This document shows positions 54,362 to 62,713 of a stretch of 64,000 bases of DNA, piece by piece. This DNA is from Alloalcanivorax xenomutans (GTDB taxonomy: Bacteria > Pseudomonadota > Gammaproteobacteria > Pseudomonadales > Alcanivoracaceae). How positions within the stretch are numbered: the first letter of the stretch is position 1; the number at the start of each line of letters is the position of its first letter. The notes under the pieces are model-generated. The model made no database searches and had not been told where the DNA came from. It saw nothing but the letters and a program-made list of their open reading frames with translations. The translations under genes were made by a program, and so were the position numbers. The stretch covers positions 1 to 64,000 of the forward strand of contig NZ_OBMO01000022.1 in the NCBI RefSeq assembly GCF_900217905.1. Reading direction: 5' to 3'.

Positions 54362-55183
54362 GTGCGCATCGATCAGGCGTTGCGCGAGGCCCGCTCCCGT
54401 TTGCGGTCCTCGCCCAGTGCGGCGCTGGATGCCGAGTGTCTGCTGTCCCATGTGCTGGCCCAATCCCGCACCTATCTGTTCACCTGGCCGGAGCGGACCC
54501 TGAGCGAATCCCAGCAACGGCGCTTCCTGGAATTGCTGGGCCGCCGTGAAGCTGGTGAGCCGGTGGCCTATCTGGTCGGCGAGCGGGAGTTCTATGGGCG
54601 GCTGTTCAAGGTTACCCCGGATACGCTGATCCCGCGCCCGGATACCGAAACTCTCATCGACATCGTGTTGGAACGGCTGCCGGAATCGCCGTTGCGGGCG
54701 GTGGATGTGGGCACCGGCACTGGCGCCATCGGCATTACTCTGGCGCTGGAAAGGCCTGCCTGGTCAGTGTTGCTGGTGGATATCAGCGATGCCGCCCTGC
54801 GGGTGGCGAAGGACAATGCCAGGGCTCTGAACGCGGAAGTCGGAGTCGTCGGCGGAACCTGGCTGGCGGCGTTGCCAGGCCCGTTTGAGTTGATCGTATC
54901 CAACCCGCCTTATGTCGATCCCGAAGACCCGCATCTGGGGCAAGGCGATGTCCGCCATGAACCGCGTACCGCGCTGGTGGCGGCGGAACGGGGACTGGCG
55001 GATATTCGCGTGCTTGCCGATCAGGCCATAACGCGTCTTGTGGAAGGCGGTTGGCTGGTGCTGGAGCATGGTTATGATCAGGGAGAGGCGGTTCGCACCC
55101 TTTTGCAGGATCGGGGGTATGGCGAGGTGGAGACGCTCCGCGATCTGGGAGGACAGGATCGCGTTACTTTAGGGCAAAAATAG
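54362..55183 (+). CDS. prmC: Release factor glutamine methyltransferase
   Basis: 273 residues with a GTG start three bases after the prfA stop. SAM-dependent N5-methyltransferase that modifies the GGQ glutamine of RF1 and RF2. The SAM site VDVGTGTGAIGITLALERP and the substrate motif NPPY (about 181-184) in IVSNPPYVDPED are clear. Confidence 0.97.
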   Translation: MRIDQALREARSRLRSSPSAALDAECLLSHVLAQSRTYLFTWPERTLSESQQRRFLELLGRREAGEPVAYLVGEREFYGRLFKVTPDTLIPRPDTETLIDIVLERLPESPLRAVDVGTGTGAIGITLALERPAWSVLLVDISDAALRVAKDNARALNAEVGVVGGTWLAALPGPFELIVSNPPYVDPEDPHLGQGDVRHEPRTALVAAERGLADIRVLADQAITRLVEGGWLVLEHGYDQGEAVRTLLQDRGYGEVETLRDLGGQDRVTLGQK

Positions 55184-55225
55184 CGGCGCGGCCCCTGGCC
55201 GGAGCCGACGACAGGCGGAGACACC

Positions 55226-55987
55226 ATGTTCAACGACGACCAGTTAATGCGTTACAGCCGCCAACTGCTGCTGGCGGATTTCGATCTGCAGGGTCAGGAA
55301 GCGTTGAGCCGCGCCCGGGTGCTGTTGGTGGGGTGCGGCGGTCTGGCCAACCCGGCAGCCCTGTATCTGGCCGGCGCTGGCGTCGGTGGGTTGTTGCTGG
55401 TGGACGACGACCACGTGGAAGTCTCCAATCTGCATCGTCAAGTGGCTTTCCGCGCCGATCAGGTCGGGGAGGAAAAAGCCCCGGCCCTGGCGGCGCAATT
55501 ACGTTCGTTGAACCCCGATGTGCCGGTCACGCCAGTGGTGGCCCGTGTCGACGCTGGCTGGCTCGATCAACAGCTGCCGGAAGTGGACCTGGTGCTGGAT
55601 TGCACCGACAACTTTGCTACCCGGCAAGCGGTCAACGCCGCCTGCGTGCGTCATCGTAAACCGCTGGTAAGTGGCGCCGCCATTCGTCTGGAAGGGCAAA
55701 TCGCCGCGTTCGATCTGCGGCAAGCCGGCAGCCCCTGCTACGCTTGTTTGTTTGGTGACGGTACCGAGGGCGATTTGCTGTGCAGTGAGGCGGGAATCCT
55801 GGGACCGGTGGTGGGTACCGTGGGCACCCTGCAGGCGCTGCTGGCCATGCATTTGCTTACTGGCCAGCCGGTGGCTCCGCAACTTCACGCCTTCGATGGC
55901 CGAGCCCTGAGCTGGCGGCAATTGGCACTGCGCAAGGACCCGCATTGCCCGGTGTGCGGCGATCCCGTCGCCGGGGAAGACGGATGA
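55226..55987 (+). CDS. moeB: Molybdopterin-synthase adenylyltransferase (MoeB/ThiF family)
   Basis: 253 residues. An E1-like enzyme that adenylates the C-terminal glycine of MoaD (or ThiS). N-terminal RYSRQLLLADFDLQGQEAL, the nucleotide site LLVGCGGLANPAALYLAGAGVG, DDDHVEVSNLHRQVAF, and zinc cysteines in SPCYACLFG and HCPVCGDP. GGAGACACC precedes the ATG. It follows prmC as in Pseudomonas, where murI comes next; here the REP-like element follows. Confidence 0.9.
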   Translation: MFNDDQLMRYSRQLLLADFDLQGQEALSRARVLLVGCGGLANPAALYLAGAGVGGLLLVDDDHVEVSNLHRQVAFRADQVGEEKAPALAAQLRSLNPDVPVTPVVARVDAGWLDQQLPEVDLVLDCTDNFATRQAVNAACVRHRKPLVSGAAIRLEGQIAAFDLRQAGSPCYACLFGDGTEGDLLCSEAGILGPVVGTVGTLQALLAMHLLTGQPVAPQLHAFDGRALSWRQLALRKDPHCPVCGDPVAGEDG

Positions 55988-56018
55988 TCAGACTCCGCAG
56001 ACATGGATTGGCGTTGTA

Positions 56019-56087
56019 TTCGCAGCCAAGGCGACTTCCCACGGCGGGAACTGCAAAGTCACCGTGGGAAGCGGCTTTGGCCGCGAA
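56019..56087. repeat. REP-like inverted pair
   Basis: Two 26-base arms (56019-56044 and 56062-56087) are inverted copies with four mismatches around a 17-base spacer. Each arm contains a core like GTGGGAAGCGGCTTTGG followed by CCGCGAA, and the arm itself folds (GCGGC / GCCGC). The core closely resembles the Pseudomonas REP sequence (GTGGGAGCGGGCTTGCCCGC). It lies between the convergent moeB and lipoprotein genes. Confidence 0.75.
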
Positions 56088-56113
56088 TGGAGGGGATGCT
56101 CAACGATTACGGA

Positions 56114-57139
56114 TCAGAGCACCTTGGTCGGAAAGGCGCACAACGGGCTGCCGGAGCAGTTTTCCGGGGTGACGAACAGCAGCCGTTCACCAGTGGGGTC
56201 GTTGACCGGATCATTGCTGATGAAGGCCACGAAGCCGAAGAAGTAAATCCCTTCCGCACCCTTGGCGTTGGCATCCGCCACCACCTCCGTGTAAGTGTCC
56301 GCCGACTGCATTAGCTCATAGTTGAAAGTGGCCTGGCTGTTTTCATCCTTGATGTAGAGATTGGCGAATTCCGCTGCGCCGTTGGTATTGACGAACGCAA
56401 AAGGATAAATCCACAGGTATCCTTGATCGCCTTGTTCGGAGACGGCGGTCAGGAACTCTTCCTCGGTTTCTTCATAGTCGGCTGGCGTCGACCGGTAGCT
56501 GTAACGGGCCGTGCCATTGACGGCGCGCTGCCAGAGGTAGCCGGCATTGCCGTTGCCATCCGTGATGGGGCCCAGGAGCAGATAACCGTCCTTTCCTTCT
56601 TCATTGGCCGCGTCGATGAGTGCCGAGGCGCTGGTTGCAAGACCCGGCGTCACCTTGGTTTCGTAGGTGGTATTAGTGCCTTGTTGGTGCATGTAGACGG
56701 TTTGAATGGTGGTGTCGCCATACAGACTGATATAAGGAGCACTCAGGGCAAAACCCTCTTGTCCCTGAGCATTGGCCTCGGCCACGAACTGGTCCAGCGT
56801 GGGTTGTTGCGGATTGATCCGGTACTCATAGGTGGCTTCCTGGTGGCGGCCGAACAGCAGGCCCCCCACATCCACGTCTGAGCCCAGTTTCACTGGTCCC
56901 AGGAACACATAACCTTCGGCGCCCATGTTGATGATTTGCGTGTCGGAGAACTGGGTCCCGGGCAGGAATTCGTAATGGTATGTGCCGGCGCCACCATCAC
57001 CACCGCCGTCACCATCTCCCCCACCATTGTCGCCGCCACCATTGTCACCGCCGCCGCTGCTTCCTCCACCGCCGCCGCAGGCGGCCAGAGTGATGGAAAA
57101 CAACGTAACGAAAAGAAATGTGAAGATACGTTTGAACAT
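56114..57139 (-). CDS. Lipoprotein with five tandem domains, DUF4177-like
   Basis: 341 residues from the ATG at 57139 with AAGGA upstream. The lipobox LAAC puts the lipidated Cys at 21; a Gly/Asp linker of about 35 residues (repeats of GGGDN) follows. Then come five units of about 55 residues sharing an aromatic strand (TYEYRINP, TYETKVTP, RYSYRSTP, TFNYELMQ) and a helix ending in G-(E/Q/D)-G-aromatic (NAQGQEGF, NEEGKDGY, SEQGDQGY, NAKGAEGI). The pattern resembles DUF4177 (YEYK ... LNxLGxEGW). Probably on the outer membrane or cell surface; function unknown. Confidence 0.75.
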   Translation of the reverse strand: MFKRIFTFLFVTLFSITLAACGGGGGSSGGGDNGGGDNGGGDGDGGGDGGAGTYHYEFLPGTQFSDTQIINMGAEGYVFLGPVKLGSDVDVGGLLFGRHQEATYEYRINPQQPTLDQFVAEANAQGQEGFALSAPYISLYGDTTIQTVYMHQQGTNTTYETKVTPGLATSASALIDAANEEGKDGYLLLGPITDGNGNAGYLWQRAVNGTARYSYRSTPADYEETEEEFLTAVSEQGDQGYLWIYPFAFVNTNGAAEFANLYIKDENSQATFNYELMQSADTYTEVVADANAKGAEGIYFFGFVAFISNDPVNDPTGERLLFVTPENCSGSPLCAFPTKVL

Positions 57140-57283
57140 AACAGCGTCCTTGTTCATGCATCGCGTTGGCCACCCCTGTCGTCAGACCAGGGGTGGAAGG
57201 TAAAGAAACAGTAATAAACGATGCTTCCCGATCCGGCGCTCCCGGGGAGGGTCGGTCGAACAGCGATCCGTCAGAATTGGCAA

Positions 57284-57538
57284 TCAGTCGTCGTTTTTGC
57301 CGATGGAAGTCATGTCATCCTTGGTGTCCTGGACCGCCTGGCCAGTGTCTTGCACGGACTTAACCGTGCCTTGCACGGCATTGGTGGCCTTGTCGGACGT
57401 TTCCTGCACCTTGTTGATGGCGTTGGAAGTCTTGTCCAGGGCGTCGTTCATCTTGTCGAGGAAGCCGGCCTGAGCATTCACGGACAAAGCCAGTGCGCAG
57501 GCGGTGGAGGAGGCGATAACCAGGGCTCTAAGCGTCAT
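57284..57538 (-). CDS. Small exported helical protein
   Basis: 84 residues from the ATG at 57538 with GGAGA six bases upstream. A signal peptide of 24 residues ends in NAQA. The mature 60 residues are Lys/Asp/Thr-rich and lack Pro and aromatics apart from one Phe; near-repeats (LDKTSNAINKVQETSDKATNAVQGTVKSVQDTGQAVQDTKDD) of 7-11 residues suggest a long amphipathic helix or coiled coil. Likely periplasmic; resembles small stress or LEA-like proteins. No family assigned. Confidence 0.7.
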   Translation of the reverse strand: MTLRALVIASSTACALALSVNAQAGFLDKMNDALDKTSNAINKVQETSDKATNAVQGTVKSVQDTGQAVQDTKDDMTSIGKNDD

Positions 57539-57856
57539 TGTCGGTCTCCGTACGGTTAACCTTCGTTCATTGAAGAGGTCCGGAGTGGTCATGTTCTCCG
57601 GACAACTGGAAAAAATAGGCATCGACGTGGAGAACCCATACCGGTTCCGACGCCGGGTGTCGTAAAATGGGGACAATACGCTGGGTTGCTTTGCCGTGGC
57701 TCTCGGGGAAGGGAACACTCCCATCAATGTGTTCCCTGCGCAGCTTTCAGTGTGTTGTCTCCCGGGTAAATGAAAGCTATCGCCGGTGCCCGGTCTGAAC
57801 CACCCTACCGTGGTAGGGTTTTCAGCCGTCGCCAATGGCCTAGGATGGAACGGCGA
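57539..57856. other. Intergenic region before the two-component genes
   Basis: A 318-base gap between the divergent helical-protein gene and response regulator. It holds two palindromes: GGGAACAC / GTGTTCCC (57711-57718, 57729-57736) and ACCCTACCGTGGTAGGGT (57802-57819). The second ends 37 bases before the regulator start, where an autoregulatory operator or 5'-UTR hairpin could act. No RNA gene recognised. Confidence 0.5.
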
Positions 57857-58549
57857 ATGAATGAGGAAGCAGGGCTTCACGGGAAACCGGAAGAAGGGAA
57901 GGGAAACACCGGGTACGCCCTGGTGGTGGATGACCACCCTTTGGTGATGCGCGGTGTCGCGGAATATCTGATCTCACACTGCGGCTATCGTTCCGTGCAC
58001 AGCGTCGCGGATGGTGATGCCTGCATGGCATTTATCGCCGATAACGGAGCGCCCAATCTGGTCATTATTGATTTCTGGCTTGCCGATGGCGCCGCGCCGC
58101 CTCTGGTGAAAGCATTATCAGATCATTGTCCCGCAACCCGTCTATTGGTCATGAGTGGTGATGATGGGGTCGGTATCGACGCTCAGGCACGGGACGCCGG
58201 CGCTCACGGTTTCATCCAGAAGAATGAATCGCCGGAGACCTTTGCCCGGGCGGTGGCGGCGTTGCGCCGGGGGAAAACCTGGTTCGCGGATGCGGACCCG
58301 GCGTCGGCGGCAATACTCCGGTCCCGTCGTGAACTGCTGATCAGTCCGGCGGATCTGGGATTGACCCGGCGCCAGGGCGAGGTGTTGGCGATGATGCTTA
58401 AGGGACTGCCTAATAAACGGATTGCCATGGCGCTCAATGTCACCGAGCAAACGGTGAAGGAACATGTGTCGTCCATCCTGCAGAAACTCGGCGCCAGTAA
58501 TCGGGTGGAAGCGATCGCATTGCTGCACGGTCGACGCTTGCGGCTATGA
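57857..58549 (+). CDS. LuxR/NarL-type response regulator
   Basis: 230 residues from the ATG at 57857; an ATG four codons earlier is possible. Receiver domain: acidic pair Asp 25-26 (VVDDHPLVMRG), phospho-acceptor Asp 72 (VIIDFWLADG), Lys 122 (FIQKNES). A LuxR-type HTH fills about 165-225: LTRRQGEVLAMMLKGLPNKRIAMALNVTEQTVKEHVSSILQKLGASNR. Its stop overlaps the kinase start (ATGA), so the pair is made together. Targets are unknown; the palindrome at 57802-57819 is a candidate. Confidence 0.9.
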   Translation: MNEEAGLHGKPEEGKGNTGYALVVDDHPLVMRGVAEYLISHCGYRSVHSVADGDACMAFIADNGAPNLVIIDFWLADGAAPPLVKALSDHCPATRLLVMSGDDGVGIDAQARDAGAHGFIQKNESPETFARAVAALRRGKTWFADADPASAAILRSRRELLISPADLGLTRRQGEVLAMMLKGLPNKRIAMALNVTEQTVKEHVSSILQKLGASNRVEAIALLHGRRLRL

Positions 58550-60384
58550 ACGCCCGGCCCGCCAGAGGTAACACCGTGGCACCTTCCATGGCCAGTTTGA
58601 GCGCCGATGGTCGCGCCCGCTTGTTGGACATTACTCGTGTCAGGCTGTTTTACAGCGCTTCGGTAACGCCATTCGCGGGCATGGCCTTTATCATTTGGTT
58701 TTATCTTCTCGGGCAGGACATTTCCTGGTTGCTTGTGGAGCTGGCCGCGTACTTGCTGGGTGTCTGGCTGCTGTTCGTTTTGCGTCGGCGTTACCTGGCG
58801 GATAGGGCGTCTCTTGATAGCGAGAAGGTGCTGGAAAAATGGCTGCCGGTGGTCAAGCGCATCGCTGTTCTGCATGGCTTCGGACTGGCCTTGGTGGTGT
58901 TCCTGACGGCGGGAAAGGTGACGTTTGAGTTTGCCGCCGTGCTGCACATAACCTTCGCCGGTACCATCGCCGCCAACGCAACGCATCAGACCCCGGTGTG
59001 GGGGGTGTTCCTGCGGTTTTTCCTGTGTTGCTGGGTGCCGGTGGTTTTAATGATGCCCTGGACGGTTCCCGAGCACTGGCATTTCGTTTTGCCTATGGCG
59101 GTGCTGTTCGGTATCGCCATGTACCGTCACGGGGTGACCTCCCACCGTTTTTTCGTGCAACAGATCAAACTGGAAGAAGACAGTGCCGCCCTGGCGAAGC
59201 GTTTTCGCGACGCCAAGGAACAAGCGGAGCAGGCCCTGCAGGACAAGAACCGGTTTCTTACCACCGCCAGTCATGATTTGCGCCAACCAGTGCATGCCAT
59301 GGGGTTTCTGATTCAGGCCATTGCACATCGCAATCGCGATGAAACGCTCAGGGAACCGATTCGGGATTTGCAACAGAGCGTGCGTTCGGTGGATCTGATG
59401 TTCAATTCGCTGCTGGACCTTTCGAAAATGGAAACCGGCGCGGTTACCGCGCAACGCACACCGGTATTGTTGGACGCCATCGTCGAGGACGTGGCGACCA
59501 CGTTTCGCGAGGAAGCCAACAGCCGTGGCCTGGATCTGCGTATTCGCATCGCCCGCAGAGAGGCGGTGGTTCTGGGCGACGCCAGTCTGATTCGCCGCTG
59601 TTTGATCAATCTTACCCACAATGCTTTGCGTTATACCCCCCAAGGTGGTGTGCTGCTGTCGGTACGCCACCGTCAGGGGAGCTGGCTGCTGGAAGTATGG
59701 GATACCGGAATCGGTGTGGCGCTGGAGGAACAAAAGAATATTTACACGCAGTTCTATCGCAATGCTTATTCCTGGGGAATCGACAGCGCCGGCCACGGCC
59801 TCGGACTGGCGATGGTGGCACGCAGTGCAAAAATAATGGGTGCCGGCTACGGTCTGAATTCCGTGGAAGGGCGAGGATCCCGATTCTGGTTGTCATTGCC
59901 AGAGATGAAGCAAATGAAAACCGGTCATATGGTATCGGGCAATGCCATGCGTTCGTCATTGACCCGACTCGTGCCACTAACGGGGAGTTGCCTGGTCATC
60001 GACGACGATCCGCTGGTCACCAAAGCCTGGCAGAGCCTGATGGAAGCCTGGGGCGTGGAGGTTCGCTGTGCCGCGTCCGGTGCCGAGGCGTTTGAGTTGT
60101 TGCGTGGCGGCTTTCAACCTCAGGCCATTCTTTGTGACCAAAGATTGCGCTCCGGAGAAAGTGGTTTCGAAGTTTTTCAGGCGCTGCTGGAAGCGTGCCC
60201 GGAATCCGGTGGGGCCATGGTCAGCGGTGAATTTCACTCTCCCGTGCTGGAGCAGGCGGAACGGGACGGCTATCTTGTGTTGCGTAAACCTCTACAACCG
60301 CCGCAACTGCACGCCGTGTTGTCGCAATGGCTCGAACCGGCGGAGGCGGCCACCGAAAGTGATCGCTCCGAGTCAGCCGGATAG
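58546..60384 (+). CDS. Hybrid sensor histidine kinase with C-terminal receiver
   Basis: 612 residues. About residues 25-200 hold five or six membrane helices with little periplasmic sequence, so the signal may be sensed in the membrane. Then come a short linker helix, HisKA with phospho-acceptor His 243 (TASHDLRQPVHAMGF), HATPase (LTHNALRYTPQGGVLLSV, WDTGIGVALEEQ, GHGLGLAMVARSAKIMG) and a receiver with Asp 531 (LCDQRLRSGESGFEV) and Lys in LRKPLQPPQL. Phosphate probably passes to the coupled LuxR-type regulator. Its last 12 bases overlap the convergent gene. Confidence 0.9.
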   Translation: MNARPARGNTVAPSMASLSADGRARLLDITRVRLFYSASVTPFAGMAFIIWFYLLGQDISWLLVELAAYLLGVWLLFVLRRRYLADRASLDSEKVLEKWLPVVKRIAVLHGFGLALVVFLTAGKVTFEFAAVLHITFAGTIAANATHQTPVWGVFLRFFLCCWVPVVLMMPWTVPEHWHFVLPMAVLFGIAMYRHGVTSHRFFVQQIKLEEDSAALAKRFRDAKEQAEQALQDKNRFLTTASHDLRQPVHAMGFLIQAIAHRNRDETLREPIRDLQQSVRSVDLMFNSLLDLSKMETGAVTAQRTPVLLDAIVEDVATTFREEANSRGLDLRIRIARREAVVLGDASLIRRCLINLTHNALRYTPQGGVLLSVRHRQGSWLLEVWDTGIGVALEEQKNIYTQFYRNAYSWGIDSAGHGLGLAMVARSAKIMGAGYGLNSVEGRGSRFWLSLPEMKQMKTGHMVSGNAMRSSLTRLVPLTGSCLVIDDDPLVTKAWQSLMEAWGVEVRCAASGAEAFELLRGGFQPQAILCDQRLRSGESGFEVFQALLEACPESGGAMVSGEFHSPVLEQAERDGYLVLRKPLQPPQLHAVLSQWLEPAEAATESDRSESAG

Positions 60385-61137
60385 GGCCACCACCTGATGA
60401 TTGAGCCGGGTGATTTGCCGTGCCATATCGGTCATCAACCTCTGAATCAGGGTGGGATGGGCCCGGATCAGGTGATGGAACTGGCTACCGGGCACCCGCA
60501 CCGCGGAACAGCGGGTGAGCGCCCGTACCGTGGCGCTGCGCGAGGAGCCGGTAAGCACGGCGATGGCGCCCAGTACCTCGCCCTCGCCAACCCGGCCCAC
60601 GGCCACATTATCCACCAGCACATCCGCTTCACCTTCGAATAAGTGATAGACGTCAGTGGCATGCTCCCCCTGACGGATCAGTACCTCTCCGGGTTGAAAG
60701 TAGACGAAGGCGGAGTGGGCGTGGTGGTCTTCTCCGACTCTGGCCGCCAGCATGTGCAGCAGAAGACGTTCCCTCAGATCCCGCAGGCGCTCCCATAAAG
60801 CCGCGAGATGGGGCTCTTTTCGCAACCTCTGAAGCACGATCTTCCAGGGATAGGCGGCCAGCAGCACGGCGCTATCCGCCTTGTAGCTCAGTCCCGAATC
60901 CCGTGGCAGCACGTCTCCTTCATCACACAGGAACAGGGGGCTTTCGCCGTGACGGGCCACCACCATGCCACCACGTACCACATGCAAACATTCTTCGTGG
61001 AGCGGAACCTTGTCCGCCGGAGGTTGAGGGCGAGGGCTGGCCAGATCCGCCAGAGCCACGGTCAGTTCACTGCCCAGTCGCTTGTAGTCCCGTGCCAGCG
61101 CGGCAAAGCCGGGAAGAGGGTCGCCAAGTGTCATCAT
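60373..61137 (-). CDS. Cyclic-nucleotide-binding-domain protein without HTH
   Basis: 254 residues from the ATG at 61137; the next codon is also ATG. A good cNMP-binding domain lies at about 135-245: FQPGEVLIRQGEHATDVYHLFEGEADVLVDN and GRVGEGEVLGAIAVLTGSSRSATVRALT. An N-terminal segment (about 40-95, HVVRGGMVVARHGESPLFLCDEGDVLPRDSG) looks like a second, degenerate copy. There is no DNA-binding domain, so it is not a CRP-type activator; it may regulate a partner protein. Convergent with the kinase gene. Confidence 0.8.
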   Translation of the reverse strand: MMTLGDPLPGFAALARDYKRLGSELTVALADLASPRPQPPADKVPLHEECLHVVRGGMVVARHGESPLFLCDEGDVLPRDSGLSYKADSAVLLAAYPWKIVLQRLRKEPHLAALWERLRDLRERLLLHMLAARVGEDHHAHSAFVYFQPGEVLIRQGEHATDVYHLFEGEADVLVDNVAVGRVGEGEVLGAIAVLTGSSRSATVRALTRCSAVRVPGSQFHHLIRAHPTLIQRLMTDMARQITRLNHQVVALSG

Positions 61138-61300
61138 GGTGTTCTTTCGTCCACGGTAGCCGAAAAGTAACCTGTAGTTGATCAAGCAGGGGTCGTGCCA
61201 TTCCCGAATGCCCTTAATCATCGCCTCTGAGCGTTATGGGTAGACGTGAACGCAGGCACAATACTGTGCAAAGTGACAAAAAAAGTCAGGGAGGAGTGCC

Positions 61301-61573
61301 GTGGGATACCGGATCCGCATGATGACAGTGGTGTTACTGGCGACCCTGGGCCTGCTGGGACTGGGGTTGATTGCGGTGGGGATGATAACAATGGGGGATT
61401 GTCCGTCCCGCTCCGATTGTCTGGCCTGGCGCATGCTGGGCGTCGTTATCTGGCTGCCCACGTCACTGGTGCTGTTGGGCACCGCGCTGTGGCTCTGGCG
61501 CTGGCCCTCCTGGTGGGCGCTGACGCCGCTATTGTTGCCGCTGTTGCTGATTGGTGTCTTTATAGCGGGCTGA
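61301..61573 (+). CDS. Small membrane protein
   Basis: 90 residues, GTG start with GGGAGGAG upstream. Three hydrophobic stretches (about 8-30, 44-65, 68-89) and two Cys in the first loop (MGDCPSRSDCLAW). No family recognised. Its stop lies four bases from that of the convergent cytochrome b561 gene. Confidence 0.6.
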   Translation: MGYRIRMMTVVLLATLGLLGLGLIAVGMITMGDCPSRSDCLAWRMLGVVIWLPTSLVLLGTALWLWRWPSWWALTPLLLPLLLIGVFIAG

Positions 61574-61577
61574 TCCG

Positions 61578-62117
61578 TCACCGGCGCGGTGAAGCCATCC
61601 GCCGCAACGTGTCGTCATGGTCGATGAAATGATGCCAAAGGGCACCGGCCACATGGATGCCCACCAGGGCTAAAAGCACATACCACAGCAGGTCCTTGTG
61701 CAACCAGGCCAGTATTTCGGCTATTTGGGCGTTGGGCGTCAGTAGTTGAGGCATGGGACCAAGCCCGAAAATCATGGTGCCTTTGCCAGCGAACTGACGC
61801 ATCAGAAAGCCCGCTATGGGCATGGCGATCACGAATAGGTAGAGCCCAAGGTGCACCAGTTGGGACAGCCCGCGCTGCCAAGGCGCACCAATAAACGGTG
61901 GTGTGGGATGGCGGACCCGCAGGTACAGCCGGAAAAGCATCAGGATCAGCACGGTGACGCCAAAGGAAATATGCAGCATTACCCAGCGGTCGCGCCATGG
62001 TGCCCCCTTCTCCACAAACTCGTGCAACTCCACCGAGGCCCAAGTCATCACCAGAAGAATGGCGACCAGCCAGTGCACCCCTTTGAGGGTGCGGTGCCAA
62101 CCGGTACTCGTTGCCAT
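61578..62117 (-). CDS. Cytochrome b561
   Basis: 179 residues from the ATG at 62117 with GGGAGA upstream. Four membrane helices with haem-ligand histidines typical of bacterial b561 (YodB/YceJ type): WHRTLKGVHWLVA (His 8 and 15), WVMLHISFGVTVL, LVHLGLYLFVIAMPIAG and LVGIHVAGALWHHF. A di-haem b-type protein that moves electrons from the quinone pool, e.g. to superoxide or periplasmic acceptors. Divergent from the YrhK gene over an FNR/Anr box. Confidence 0.92.
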   Translation of the reverse strand: MATSTGWHRTLKGVHWLVAILLVMTWASVELHEFVEKGAPWRDRWVMLHISFGVTVLILMLFRLYLRVRHPTPPFIGAPWQRGLSQLVHLGLYLFVIAMPIAGFLMRQFAGKGTMIFGLGPMPQLLTPNAQIAEILAWLHKDLLWYVLLALVGIHVAGALWHHFIDHDDTLRRMASPRR

Positions 62118-62172
62118 GCTCGTCTCCCGTACGGATAAAACAGGAGTGTCTTTTGAATCCAACAAGGGGGGT

Positions 62173-62186
62173 TTGATTTATATCAA
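62173..62186. promoter_or_regulatory. FNR/Anr binding site
   Basis: TTGATTTATATCAA is a perfect match to the FNR/Anr consensus TTGAT-N4-ATCAA. It is centred 46 bases upstream of the YrhK start and 62 upstream of the cytochrome b561 start. Oxygen-dependent control of one or both genes is inferred. Confidence 0.75.
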
Positions 62187-62225
62187 TGAATCCTATATCA
62201 CCGGGGCTATGCCATGGAGTTGATC

Positions 62226-62501
62226 ATGTATAAAAGCCGTGTCGATAACCCTCTCACCGTACATCTCGGGCATGAGGAGCTGGTGATCCGCCGCCGTTAT
62301 GAAACGCTCAGTATCGCCAATGATTTCCTCATCGCCATTTGGTTTCTACTGGGCAGTATCTTTTTTCTATACCCCAGCATGGAAACGCCGGCAGCGTGGT
62401 TGTTCGTGGTGGGTAGCTTCCAGTTCTTGATCCGGCCCACGATCCGTTTGTGCGGGCATATTCACTTGAAACGTTTGCCGGGCAATCAATGGGAGGAATG
62501 A
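62226..62501 (+). CDS. YrhK-like membrane protein
   Basis: 91 residues from the ATG at 62226 with GGAG seven bases upstream; an ATG four codons earlier is possible. Matches the YrhK domain: HLGHEELVIRRRYETLSIANDFLIAIWFLLGSIFFLYPS followed by a second helix, VGSFQFLIRPTIRLCGHIHLKR. Two membrane helices, function unknown. The FNR/Anr box places it under probable low-oxygen control. Confidence 0.78.
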   Translation: MYKSRVDNPLTVHLGHEELVIRRRYETLSIANDFLIAIWFLLGSIFFLYPSMETPAAWLFVVGSFQFLIRPTIRLCGHIHLKRLPGNQWEE

Positions 62502-62713
62502 GATGCGGATCCGGCCGGGGCACAGTGTGCAAAGATAGAGCCGGGGGCAAAAGTTTGTAACCTCATATTGTCTGGTCTTGGCATGGCCATGGTTTTGTAG
62601 AATCGTCAGAAACGATCCCCCTTGGGGCCGCACTCTCCAAGCCGGCGGGAAGTGCCCGGGTCAGGTACGATGGAGGCAGTACAGGGAACCGAGAGCCAGG
62701 GAGCAAGGATGTG

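Noticed and set aside
57170-57196. Hairpin CCACCCCTG/CAGGGGTGG as a terminator
   Set aside because: No T run on either strand; it lies in the probable leader of the lipoprotein gene and may be only a 5' hairpin.
57539-57937. N-terminal extension of the small helical protein gene
   Set aside because: It crosses the divergent response-regulator start; the signal peptide begins at the ATG at 57538.
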